NCBI RefSeq assembly: GCF_030814835.1
Contig: NZ_JAUSVS010000006.1
Coordinates: 124,001 to 188,000 of the forward strand
Reading direction: 5' to 3'
Origin: Caulobacter ginsengisoli
GTDB lineage: Bacteria; Pseudomonadota; Alphaproteobacteria; Caulobacterales; Caulobacteraceae
Length of the DNA: 64,000 nucleotides
Shown here: positions 8,781 to 15,992 of the stretch, piece by piece
Position numbering within the stretch: position 1 is the first letter of the stretch
Layout: each line of letters opens with the position of its first letter
Translations under genes and position numbers: made by a program
Notes under the pieces: generated by a model
What the model was told of the DNA's origin: nothing
Database searches by the model: none
What the model saw: only the letters and a program-made list of their open reading frames with translations

Positions 8781-10028
8781 ATGGCAGACGCTGATGTGAT
8801 CATCGCCGGCGCCGGCATGGCCGGGGCGACCCTGGGCCTGGCCCTGGCCAGCGGCGGCCTTTCCGCCATCCTGATCGACCCGGCCCCGTTCAGCGCCCAG
8901 CTGGCGCCGACCTTCGACGGCCGCTCCTCGGCCATCGCCTATGCCTCGTTCCGGCAATGGAAGGCGCTGGGGCTGGGCGAGGCGCTGGAGCCGCACGCCC
9001 AGCGGATCGAGCAGATCCTGGTGACCGATGGCCGCACCCCCGGGGCGGCGACCGGGGCGGCCTCGCCCTTCTACCTGCGCTTCGATTCGGCCGAGATCGC
9101 CGGCCGCAGCGAGGGCGAGCCGCTCGGCTACCTGATCGAGAACCGCCGCACCCGCTCAGCGCTCAGCGAAGCGGTGCTGGCCAATCCCGCCCTGACCGTG
9201 CTGGCCCCGGCCCGGGTGCAGACGGTGAAGACCGGGCCGGGCGGCGCCGAGGTGACGCTGGAGGACGGCCGGGTGCTGCGCGCGCCGCTGGTGGTCGGGG
9301 CCGAGGGCCGCGGCTCGGTGGTGCGCCGGCAGATGGGCATCGGGGAGATCGGCTGGGATTATCCGCAGTCGGGTGTCGTCGCCACGGTGAAGCTGGAGCG
9401 CGACCATGAGGGCGTGGCTCACGAATACTTCCTGCCGGGCGGGCCGTTCGCCATCCTGCCGCTGACCGAGCAACGCGCCAGCCTGGTCTGGACCGAGAAG
9501 CGCTCACGGGCGGAGGCGCTGCGCCATGCGCGCCCGGAAATCTTCCACGCCCATCTGCGCCGGCGGTTCGGCGAGTTCCTGGGCCATGTCGAGGTGGTCG
9601 GCCCGACCTTCGTCTATCCCCTGTCGCTGTCCCTGGCCGAACGGATGACCGCCGAGCGGGCCGTGCTGCTGGGCGACGCCGCCCACGGGGTGCATCCCAT
9701 CGCCGGCCAGGGGCTGAACATGGGGCTGAAGGATGCCGCGGCCCTGGCCCAGGTGCTGGTCGAGGCCATGCGGCTGGGCGAGGACCTGGGCGGCGGGGCG
9801 GTGCTGGAGCGCTATGCGCGGTGGCGGCGGTTCGACAACACCACCCTGGCCCTGGGGTTCGATGCGTTCGTGCATCTGTTTTCCAACGACAACCCGCTGG
9901 TGCGGCTGGCGCGGGGCGTGGGGATCGGGGTGGTCAACCGGATTGCCCCGGCGCGGCGGTTCTTCATGCACGAGGCAGGCGGGGCTGTGGGGGATCTGCC
10001 ACGGCTGCTGCGGGGGCAGGCGCTTTAG
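8781..10028 (+). CDS. UbiH/UbiF/VisC/COQ6-family FAD-dependent hydroxylase
   Basis: Aromatic-ring hydroxylase family of ubiquinone biosynthesis. The 415-residue protein starts with the FAD dinucleotide fold (VIIAGAGMAGATLG), followed by FDGRSSAIAYAS (the DxRxxA signature of UbiH-type enzymes). Near residue 295 is the second FAD motif, LLGDAAHGVHPIAGQGLNMG. The length fits the family (about 390-415). Which ring position (C1, C5 or C6) it hydroxylates cannot be read from sequence, because alphaproteobacteria use varied and sometimes bifunctional UbiH-type enzymes. It starts 32 bp after the RTX gene on the same strand but has no functional link to it. A family C palindrome follows. Confidence 0.88.
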   Translation: MADADVIIAGAGMAGATLGLALASGGLSAILIDPAPFSAQLAPTFDGRSSAIAYASFRQWKALGLGEALEPHAQRIEQILVTDGRTPGAATGAASPFYLRFDSAEIAGRSEGEPLGYLIENRRTRSALSEAVLANPALTVLAPARVQTVKTGPGGAEVTLEDGRVLRAPLVVGAEGRGSVVRRQMGIGEIGWDYPQSGVVATVKLERDHEGVAHEYFLPGGPFAILPLTEQRASLVWTEKRSRAEALRHARPEIFHAHLRRRFGEFLGHVEVVGPTFVYPLSLSLAERMTAERAVLLGDAAHGVHPIAGQGLNMGLKDAAALAQVLVEAMRLGEDLGGGAVLERYARWRRFDNTTLALGFDAFVHLFSNDNPLVRLARGVGIGVVNRIAPARRFFMHEAGGAVGDLPRLLRGQAL

Positions 10029-10036
10029 CTTCTTAA

Positions 10037-10255
10037 ATCCTCACCCGGAGGGGGAGGGGGACCGCGCCCCCCGGGTCGCGCGAAGCGCGCGCCCGAGGAC
10101 AGGCTCCGGCGTGGTGGAGGGGGTCAGCCCCTACATCCACCTCTGTCCAGCTAATCTCAGCCGATCCGCGGCGTTTTATTCTGACCCCTGCATGTAGGCT
10201 CAAACCCCCTCCACCACCGCTTCGCGGCGGTCCCCCTCCCCCTCCGGGTGAGGAT
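10037..10255. repeat. Family C intergenic palindrome, copy 1
   Basis: Perfect 28-bp terminal inverted repeats (10037-10064 and 10228-10255, beginning ATCCTCACCCGGAGGGGG) flank a second GTGGTGGAGGGGGT/CCCCCTCCACCAC pair and a core of about 90 bp. The core matches the family C copy at 39416-39596 in opposite orientation. Confidence 0.85.
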
Positions 10256-10261
10256 TGAAGG

Positions 10262-10447
10262 CTACTCGTCTTCGAGCGACCGCGCCTCTTCCGGCAGCAT
10301 CACCGGCACCCCATCCCTTATCGGGTAAGCCAGCTTCGCCGAGCGGCTGATCAGCTCGGCCTTCTCACGATCATACTCCAGCACCCCCCGGCTGACCGGG
10401 CAGACCAGGACTTCCAGCAGGCGGGGGTCGATTTCCAGAGCGCTCAT
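10262..10447 (-). CDS. Trm112-like / UPF0434 family protein
   Basis: A 61-residue protein with the Trm112 core: [42 protein letters not shown]. In bacteria this family (YcaR) is a small zinc-ribbon-like protein, of uncertain role, often beside LpxK/KdsB or LON-domain genes. Here only one of the usual cysteines remains (VCPVS), as is common in alphaproteobacterial members, so zinc binding is doubtful. The ATG at 10445-10447 follows AGAGGGGGTGGC, a strong ribosome-binding site, and lies 10 bp after the LON-domain gene stop, so the two are co-transcribed. Confidence 0.88.
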   Translation of the reverse strand: MSALEIDPRLLEVLVCPVSRGVLEYDREKAELISRSAKLAYPIRDGVPVMLPEEARSLEDE

Positions 10448-10457
10448 GCCACCCCCT

Positions 10458-11117
10458 CTACTGCAAGCGGGGCCGGTCGTCATCGTCGCCGCCGGCGGCG
10501 TCGAATTCCAAGAGGGTGATCAGCACGTCGCGGCGCTCGGTCAGGCTGGCCGCTTCCAGCAGCACCTGTTTCTCGGCCGCCTCGAAGGGCAGGGCCATGG
10601 CCAGGCTGTTGATCAGGGCGTCGGGCGGGGCGGCCTGGGCGCTTTCCCAGTCGATCTCCAGGCCGCGGTGGTCGAGATAGTGTTTCAGGGCGGTCAGGAA
10701 GGGCTGGCGGTCGGCCAGGGTCTCGCCGTCCTGGGGCCGCAGGTCGCCGTCATAGGGGGCGTAGTTGGCCCGCACCTGGCGATAGGGCGTCTGCACCGGC
10801 AGCTCGTCGCCCACCGTGAAGCGGCAGACCCCGGTCAGGGTGATCATGTAGCGGCCATCGCCCGTCTCGGCGAAGGCGGTGATCTTGCCCAGGCAGCCGA
10901 CGGGGGCCAGGTGGGGCCGCAGGCGGTCGCCGCCCTCCCGCGTCTGGACCATGCCGATGACCCGGTCGGAGGCCATGGCGTCGTCGATCATGTTCAGATA
11001 GCGCGGCTCGAAGATGTTGAGCGGCAGCTGGCCGCCGGGCAGCAGCAGCGCCCCGTCCAGCGGGAACACCGGGATCACCTGGGGCAGGTCGGTGGCCTTG
11101 CGATAGCCAGTGGGCAT
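10458..11117 (-). CDS. LON substrate-binding (PUA-like) domain protein
   Basis: A 219-residue stand-alone N-terminal domain of Lon protease, without ATPase or protease parts. Recognisable are [49 protein letters not shown] and the RF-V strand pattern, then a helical C-terminal bundle ([36 protein letters not shown]). Such proteins are widespread in alphaproteobacteria and of unknown function; a role in binding unfolded polypeptides is inferred from Lon. It sits in an operon after a CnoX-like chaperone gene (22-bp gap, AAGGAG site) and before the Trm112-like gene, which fits a protein-quality theme. Confidence 0.93.
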   Translation of the reverse strand: MPTGYRKATDLPQVIPVFPLDGALLLPGGQLPLNIFEPRYLNMIDDAMASDRVIGMVQTREGGDRLRPHLAPVGCLGKITAFAETGDGRYMITLTGVCRFTVGDELPVQTPYRQVRANYAPYDGDLRPQDGETLADRQPFLTALKHYLDHRGLEIDWESAQAAPPDALINSLAMALPFEAAEKQVLLEAASLTERRDVLITLLEFDAAGGDDDDRPRLQ

Positions 11118-11139
11118 CTCCGGCTCCTTTTTTTGGGTC

Positions 11140-12042
11140 CTAGCTGAACAGGATGGACGACAGGCGCCGGCGGCCGCTCTTGGCGACCTCCGAGGCCAGG
11201 CCGGCCGCTTCGAACACGGTCAGCAGTTGCTTGCGGGCCGCCTCGTCGTTCCAGGTGCGGTCGCGCTCGATCAGGTCGAGCAGCTGGTCGGCGGCGGCGG
11301 CGAAGTCGCCCTGACCCGCTAACGCGCCGGCCAGCTCGAAGCGGGCCTCGTGATCGTTGGGGTCGGCGGCCAGCCGCTGCTCGAAGGGCGCGGTCTCGGC
11401 GTTGGCGTTCTGGGCCAGGAGAAGCGCGGCGCGCACGGCCTCCAGGTCGGGGTCCTTGGCGTCCGGCGGGGCCAGGGCGGCGATCTCGGCGGCCTGTTCC
11501 AGGTCGCCGCCGTTCAGGTAGATGCGGGCCAGGCCGCCGATGGCCTTGAGGTTGTCGGGCTCGAGATCGAGAATCTGGGCGTAGGCCTGGGCCGCGCCGC
11601 CCTGGTCGCCGAGGCTCAGCGATTCGGCGGCCAGGCCCAGCAGCGCGTCGACCTCGCCGGGCGGCGGCGGGCCGGCCAGCTTCTCGACGAAGGCCATGAC
11701 CTGGCTGTCGGGCAGGGCGCCCATGAAGCCGTCGACCGGCTGGCCGTTCTTGAAGGCGTAGACGGTGGGGATCGACTGCACCCGCAGCTGGCCGGCATAG
11801 ACGGGGTTCTTGTCGACATCGATCTTCACCAGCCGCACCGCCCCGCCCATGGCGTTGACGGCCTTTTCGAGCGCCGGGGTGAGCTGGCGGCAGGGGCCGC
11901 ACCAGGTCGCCCAGAAATCGACGATGACCGGGACGTCCTTGGAGGCGTTGACGACATCGGCGATGAAACCGGCGTCCGAGCCTTCTTTGATGTAGTCGCC
12001 GCCCGCGCCGGCGGGGGCGGTGTTTTCACCGATCAGGGTCAT
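11140..12042 (-). CDS. Thioredoxin-TPR co-chaperone, CnoX/YbbN family
   Basis: A 300-residue cytoplasmic protein: an N-terminal thioredoxin fold (IVDFWATWCGPCRQL, active-site Cys48 and Cys51; cis-Pro region VQSIPTVYAFKNG) and a C-terminal half of tetratricopeptide-type helices (SLGDQGGAAQAYAQILDLEPDN and DHEARFELAGALAGQGDFAAAADQLL). This is the YbbN/CnoX architecture, a redox-linked holdase that hands clients to GroEL or DnaK. The E. coli protein lacks the first active-site cysteine; this one keeps a full CGPC motif, so it should have thioredoxin-like redox activity. First gene of a three-gene minus-strand operon with the LON-domain and Trm112-like genes. Confidence 0.92.
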   Translation of the reverse strand: MTLIGENTAPAGAGGDYIKEGSDAGFIADVVNASKDVPVIVDFWATWCGPCRQLTPALEKAVNAMGGAVRLVKIDVDKNPVYAGQLRVQSIPTVYAFKNGQPVDGFMGALPDSQVMAFVEKLAGPPPPGEVDALLGLAAESLSLGDQGGAAQAYAQILDLEPDNLKAIGGLARIYLNGGDLEQAAEIAALAPPDAKDPDLEAVRAALLLAQNANAETAPFEQRLAADPNDHEARFELAGALAGQGDFAAAADQLLDLIERDRTWNDEAARKQLLTVFEAAGLASEVAKSGRRRLSSILFS

Positions 12043-12164
12043 GAGCGTCCCGAGGTCCCGAAATCTGCAACGTCTGGCGGCCTAAATGGTCGCAATCGGG
12101 CGCGGCTTCAATCTCTGTGCGGTTTTTCGGTGGATGGGACCGCTCGGGCTTCGCGAGCGGCGAG

Positions 12165-12344
12165 GTGGGATTAAGCCGCTTCGCGGGAAGGAAGATAAGT
12201 TTAGAGAAGAAGAGCAAGCGACGGCGGCTTTCCGGCAGAGGCGCCGCAGGCCGTCTTTGAATGGAATGCCTGCGGCGCTTCGGAGCCATCCCAGCCCCTT
12301 ATCTTTCTTCTCTTCCCTTATCTTCCTGTCGCGAAGCGACCCCC
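12165..12344. repeat. Family A intergenic palindrome, copy 2 (subfamily I)
   Basis: Starts GTGGGATTAAGCCGCTTCGC and carries the GGAAGGAAGATAAG arm, an interior GCGCCGCAGGC/GCCTGCGGCGC hairpin, then the CTTATCTTCCTGTCGCG arm. The outer right end is lost where the element meets the stop codon of the deacylase gene. It fills the gap between two minus-strand genes. Confidence 0.85.
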
Positions 12345-12347
12345 CTC

Positions 12348-12854
12348 TTACGCCAGTAAGGACAGGCTGCCGAAGTCGACAATCAGCGGCTCGATCCCCA
12401 GCGCCGCCAGGAATTTCCGAAAGCCCGCCTGCGAAATCGCCGTGGTGGCGGTGTTGGTCAGGGGGTGGAAGTTGACCGGGTCGGCCGCCGCCAATGCCGC
12501 GTCCAGCACGAAGCGGATGCGGTGGTCGGTATCGTTGATCAGGCCCAGCGCCGTCACCGAGCCGGGGGTGACGCCCAGGGTCGCCTTCATCAGCTCGGGA
12601 TTGCCGAAGCTGAGCCGCCCCGAGCCGATGGTCGCCGGCAGGCGCTTGAGATCGATGGTGGTCTCGCCCAGGGCCGAGATCAGCCAGAGCTGGTCGCGGC
12701 TGTCCTTGAGGAAGAGGTTCTTGGTGTGGCCGCCGGGCAGGCTGGCCTTGATGTCGTCGCCCTCTCCGACCCGGAACACGGCCGGGTGGTTGAGGGTGGA
12801 ATGGGCGATCCCGTGAGCATCGAGAAAGGCGAAGAGGGCGGCGCGGTCCTTCAT
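12348..12854 (-). CDS. ProX/YbaK-type aminoacyl-tRNA deacylase
   Basis: A 168-residue single-domain protein of the YbaK/ProRS-INS fold, the trans-editing family that hydrolyses mischarged Ala-tRNA(Pro) or similar. Visible are [15 protein letters not shown], the conserved lysine region [11 protein letters not shown], and the GSGRLSFGN and [13 protein letters not shown] segments; GxxxPxxVTALGL is typical of the PrdX/ProXp-ala branch. The expected active-site Lys is in HTKNLFL. It is monocistronic, divergent from the DUF6065 gene with only about 60 bp between starts. Confidence 0.88.
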   Translation of the reverse strand: MKDRAALFAFLDAHGIAHSTLNHPAVFRVGEGDDIKASLPGGHTKNLFLKDSRDQLWLISALGETTIDLKRLPATIGSGRLSFGNPELMKATLGVTPGSVTALGLINDTDHRIRFVLDAALAAADPVNFHPLTNTATTAISQAGFRKFLAALGIEPLIVDFGSLSLLA

Positions 12855-12915
12855 GACCGTTGCGCATCCCGTTCCTGGCGCTAGAGGTCAAGGGCTAGAT
12901 GATTTCGAGGCGCCA

Positions 12916-13680
12916 ATGACCGATCCCGTGGAAGCCCCTTTCCTGGAAATCTACCCCACCGACGAGCGGCCGCCCGAGATCGTGCCCGGCCGGCCGCAGC
13001 GGGCCTGGATGGAGGCCTTCGCCGACCGCCACCCCTATCGCTGCCTGCCGCTGGCCATGGCCAACACCACCGGCTGGGAGATCCTCAACCCCATCCCGTT
13101 CACGGCGGAATGGAACGGCGGCAAGGCCACCACCGACATCAAGCTGACCCCCGACCGGCCCGATCCGAAGTTCCGCGACCTGGTCAAGTCGCACTTCTCC
13201 TCGGGGATCATCACCTTCCATCCGGGCTATCTGTTCCGCACCAGCCCGGGCTGGTCGATGTGGGCCGGCGGGGCGCCCAACCATATCAAGGACGGCATCC
13301 AGCCGCTGGTCGGGCTGGTCGAGACCGACTGGCTGCCCTTCCCCTTCACCATGAACTGGATCTTCACCCGGCCCGGCCGGGTGCGGTTCGAAAAGGGCGA
13401 GCCCTTCTGCTTCGTGACCCTGACCCAGGACAAGGCGATGGCCGAGACCAAGCCGATCATCAAGAGCCTGGACCGCAATGTCGAACTGCACGGCCAGTAC
13501 ACCGCCTGGTACGAGCGCCGCGAGGAGTTCAACAACCGCATCTACAAGCGCGAGCCCGAGGCCCTGCGTGAGGCCTGGCAGCGGTTCTATTTCAAGGGCG
13601 AGATGCCGGAGGGCCACGGCGAGGCCCCGCCCACTCACGTCAACAAGCGCCGGCTGAACGCCCCGAAACGCGGGGTTTGA
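12916..13680 (+). CDS. DUF6065 family protein
   Basis: A 254-residue protein, no signal peptide or membrane segment. It contains aromatic-rich conserved blocks: CLPLAMANTTGWEILNP, FSSGIITFHPGYLFRTSPGW, GLVETDWLPFPFTMNWIFTR and EKGEPFCFVTLTQDK. This pattern matches a family found beside peptide-modifying and 2-oxoglutarate-linked genes (DUF6065); its biochemical role is unknown. The ATG at 12916-12918 follows CGAGGCGCCA; upstream in-frame codons overlap the divergent promoter. The neighbours are a deacylase gene and tRNA-Gly, giving no functional hint. Confidence 0.8.
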   Translation: MTDPVEAPFLEIYPTDERPPEIVPGRPQRAWMEAFADRHPYRCLPLAMANTTGWEILNPIPFTAEWNGGKATTDIKLTPDRPDPKFRDLVKSHFSSGIITFHPGYLFRTSPGWSMWAGGAPNHIKDGIQPLVGLVETDWLPFPFTMNWIFTRPGRVRFEKGEPFCFVTLTQDKAMAETKPIIKSLDRNVELHGQYTAWYERREEFNNRIYKREPEALREAWQRFYFKGEMPEGHGEAPPTHVNKRRLNAPKRGV

Positions 13681-13777
13681 AGGACCCCGCTTGCCAAGCG
13701 GTTGGCGGCCTGCCATAAGCCGCCTCTCGAATTTTCGGGCGTCCCCACGCCAAATGGTATTGGGGATGTCCAGGAGC

Positions 13778-13852
13778 GCGGGCGTAGCTCAGTGGTAGAG
13801 CACAACCTTGCCAAGGTTGGGGTCGAGAGTTCGAATCTCTTCGCCCGCTCCA
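13778..13852 (+). tRNA. tRNA-Gly (anticodon GCC)
   Basis: Complete cloverleaf: acceptor stem GCGGGCG (13778-13784) pairs with CGCCCGC (13842-13848); D arm AGCTCAGTGGTAGAGC; anticodon stem CAACC/GGTTG with loop TTGCCAA and anticodon GCC at 13810-13812; T arm with GTTCGAATC; discriminator T and encoded CCA (13850-13852). A terminator follows at 13879-13912. Confidence 0.98.
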
Positions 13853-13878
13853 AATTTCCGGCGTGAAAACGCCCGCAG

Positions 13879-13912
13879 ACGCCGCTCCTTCGGGGGCGGC
13901 GTTTTGCGTTTT
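13879..13912 (+). terminator. Rho-independent terminator after tRNA-Gly
   Basis: Stem ACGCCGCTCC (13879-13888) and GGGGCGGCGT (13893-13902) with TTCG loop, followed by TTTTGCGTTTT. It ends the tRNA transcript 27 bp after the CCA and also lies just past the convergent modE stop. Confidence 0.85.
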
Positions 13913-13916
13913 GGGC

Positions 13917-14714
13917 CTATTCCACCGCCAGGATGACGTGGGCCGGGTCGATCCAGGCGGTGACCCGGTCGCCGACCGCGATGGTCTGGGGGGCCTGGCG
14001 GGCCAGGTTTCGGGGGAGGGCGGCGATCAGGGTCTTGCCGCCCCCGATGTCGAGGGCGATTTCGCTGGCCTCGGAGCCGTCGTCGCGGCTGGCGACGATG
14101 CCCGCAATCCGGTTGGAGCCGGATGGGCCGGTCCTGAAGGCGCCCAGGATGACGAAGCCGGACTTGATCAGGGCGATGGCGGCGCGGCCGGGGGTCAGGG
14201 CCAGGTCGTCGATACTGCGGCGGGTGAGGATGGCGGTGATCGCCGCGCCCTGCCCGAGCGCCAGGTCGACCTCGCCGCTGACCGCGTCGGCCCGCACGGC
14301 CGTGACGGTCCCGCGCAGGGCGTTGCGGGCGCTGGTCTTCAGGCCCAGGCTCCAGAAGGCGCCCAGGTCATCGTCCGGGGCGCCGGCCAGGCCGGTTTCC
14401 AGCCGGGCCAGGGCGGCGGCGATCTCGGCCTCCACCCGCCGGAAGCCGGCGATCACCGCCCGGCCGCGCGGGGTCAGAGCGGCCGCGCCGCCGGACCGGC
14501 CGCCGGGCGCGGCCTCGACCAGCGGGGCGTCGAAGAGGTTGTTGAGGACCTGCACCGCGTCCCAGGCGCCCTTGTAGCTGAGGCCCAGCTGGCGGGCGGC
14601 GGCGGCCAGGGAGCCGGTGTCGGCGATGGCTTCCAGCAGCGCCGCCCGCTCCAGCCCGACCCGGGCGGCCGCGCCGCGCTTGAGGACCAGGGAGGCGGTG
14701 AGCCGGCCGTCCAT
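13917..14714 (-). CDS. modE: Molybdate-responsive transcriptional regulator ModE
   Basis: A 265-residue protein with the ModE architecture: N-terminal LysR-like winged helix (ALLEAIADTGSLAAAARQLGLSYKGAWDAV, residues about 24-55, including the SYKGAWDA recognition helix) and two C-terminal TOBE/Mop domains (about 125-190, SARNALRGTVTAVRADAVSGEV, and about 195-262, ending DRVTAWIDPAHVILAVE) that bind molybdate. It is translationally coupled to modA (TGATG: the modA stop shares a base with the start). The partner modB and modC genes are absent from the locus. A ModE-type palindrome just upstream of modA predicts autorepression when molybdate is plentiful. Confidence 0.95.
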   Translation of the reverse strand: MDGRLTASLVLKRGAAARVGLERAALLEAIADTGSLAAAARQLGLSYKGAWDAVQVLNNLFDAPLVEAAPGGRSGGAAALTPRGRAVIAGFRRVEAEIAAALARLETGLAGAPDDDLGAFWSLGLKTSARNALRGTVTAVRADAVSGEVDLALGQGAAITAILTRRSIDDLALTPGRAAIALIKSGFVILGAFRTGPSGSNRIAGIVASRDDGSEASEIALDIGGGKTLIAALPRNLARQAPQTIAVGDRVTAWIDPAHVILAVE

Positions 14715-15475
14715 CAGCGCAGGACCGTGAAGCCGTATTTCTGGAAGATGGCCCGGCCCCGGGGGCTCTGCAGGAAGGCCAGGAACCGGGCCGCCGCCGG
14801 GTTGGCCGAGCGTTTCAGGATGGCGGCCGGGTAGAGGATCCTGGGGTGGCTGGTCTCGGGAAACAGCCCGACGATGCGCACGCCGGGCTCCACCCTGGCG
14901 TCGGTGTCGTAGACGACGCCCAGCGGAGTCTCGCCCCGGGCCACGAACTGCAGGGCGGCGCGGACATTCTCGGCCGGCGCCAGGCGGTCCCTGACCTGCG
15001 GCCAGACCCCCAGCGCGGCGAGGGCGGCGCGGCCGTACCGGCCGGCGGGAACCTCCGGGGCGGCGATGGCCAGTCGCCCGTCGCCCAGGGCCCGGCCGAT
15101 CGGCATGCCCTTGGCCACGGTGAGCTTCACGGTGGAACCGGCCGGGGCGATCAGGGCCAGGCGGTTGGTCAGCAGGTTCCGGCGGCTGCCGGGGACGATC
15201 AGGCCCTTGCCCGCCACATAGCTCATCCAGTCGACATCGGCCGAGAGGAAGAGATCGGCGGGGGCGCCCTGCTCGATCTGCCGGGCCATGGCCGAGGAGG
15301 CGCCGTACGAAAACCGCACCGGCGGCCCCCCGGCGGCGGTGAAGGCGGCGCCTTGCTCGTCGAGGACGTTCTTCAGCGAGGCGGCGGCGAAGACGGTCAG
15401 CGGCTGCGGCTGGGCCTGGGCGGCGGAGGTCAGGCCCAGGGCGAGGGCGAGGACCAGGAGGGCGCGGCGCAGCAT
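14714..15475 (-). CDS. modA: Molybdate ABC transporter substrate-binding protein ModA
   Basis: Periplasmic molybdate/tungstate-binding protein. The 253-residue precursor has a signal peptide (MLRRALLVLALALGLTSAAQA) and family motifs: VFAAASLKNVLDE, RFSYGASSAMARQIEQGAPADLFLSAD (oxyanion-contacting Ser and the ADLFLSAD block), NRLALIAP, and GVVYDTDARV before the C-terminus. It is first in a two-gene operon with modE, preceded by a perfect inverted repeat 13 bp before its start. The permease and ATPase that must accept its cargo are not in the window. Confidence 0.95.
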   Translation of the reverse strand: MLRRALLVLALALGLTSAAQAQPQPLTVFAAASLKNVLDEQGAAFTAAGGPPVRFSYGASSAMARQIEQGAPADLFLSADVDWMSYVAGKGLIVPGSRRNLLTNRLALIAPAGSTVKLTVAKGMPIGRALGDGRLAIAAPEVPAGRYGRAALAALGVWPQVRDRLAPAENVRAALQFVARGETPLGVVYDTDARVEPGVRIVGLFPETSHPRILYPAAILKRSANPAAARFLAFLQSPRGRAIFQKYGFTVLR

Positions 15476-15488
15476 GAGGGGGTCTCGG

Positions 15489-15513
15489 CGTTATGTAGTC
15501 GCGCTACATAACG
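15489..15513 (-). promoter_or_regulatory. ModE-type operator upstream of modA
   Basis: Perfect 10-bp inverted repeat CGTTATGTAG (15489-15498) / CTACATAACG (15504-15513) with a 5-bp spacer, 13 bp before the modA start. It resembles the E. coli ModE box (CGNTATAT...ATAACG). It overlaps where the promoter or leader should be, fitting repression. Confidence 0.8.
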
Positions 15514-15551
15514 CTCTCCCGCCGGGCGCGGCAACGCCGCTGTCTTAGGAA

Positions 15552-15685
15552 TTGTCCACGAACCACACGAACCACACGAACGCCGACTGCGCTTCCGGCC
15601 GAAGGCCCGTCTCGATTCAGAGACCCTTCGGGTCGCTCACAGTTTGGCTCGGACCGTTCGTGTGGTTCGTGTGGTTCGTGGACAA
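15552..15685. repeat. Family B intergenic palindrome, copy 1
   Basis: Perfect 31-bp terminal inverted repeats (15552-15582, 15655-15685). Each arm is made of 9-bp tandem units, CACGAACCA on the left. The interior of about 70 bp contains a GATTC (GANTC) site. Confidence 0.9.
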
Positions 15686-15692
15686 CTTTTTC

Positions 15693-15992
15693 CTATACCC
15701 ACCGCGGTATCGGCCCCAGCTGCGGGGTCTGGTCCGGCAGTTCCACCACCTCGTCGTCGGCATAGCACCAGCCCCAGCCCTCGGGCGGGTCGTAGCCTTC
15801 GATGATGGGGTGTTTGGTGGCGTGGAAATGGGCCGTGGCGTGGCGGTTGGGGCTGTCGTCGCAGCAGCCGACATGGCCGCAGGTGCGGCAGAGGCGCAGG
15901 TGGACCCAGGGCGAACCGGTCTTCAGGCAGTCCTCGCAGCCCTTGGCGCTGGGGGTGACGGTGCAGATTCCGCCGACATGCTGGCAGCTCAT
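15693..15992 (-). CDS. UBP-type zinc-finger protein
   Basis: A 99-residue protein that is almost entirely a ZnF-UBP domain: HVGGI...CEDCLKTG, LRLCRTCGHVGCCDDSPNRHATAHFHATKHPIIEGY, WCYADD. The Cys and His spacing matches that of the eukaryotic ubiquitin-binding HUB finger. Bacterial stand-alone versions are common next to CNBD-flavin reductases, as here: its ATG overlaps the stop codon of the upstream reductase by four bases (ATGA), so the two are translationally coupled. Function in bacteria is unknown; recognition of a free C-terminal peptide is an inference from the eukaryotic domain. Confidence 0.92.
   Translation of the reverse strand: MSCQHVGGICTVTPSAKGCEDCLKTGSPWVHLRLCRTCGHVGCCDDSPNRHATAHFHATKHPIIEGYDPPEGWGWCYADDEVVELPDQTPQLGPIPRWV

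Noticed and set aside
15552..15685. 9-bp tandem units in family B arms as a CRISPR-like array
   Set aside because: Units are far too short and form one inverted repeat; no cas genes.
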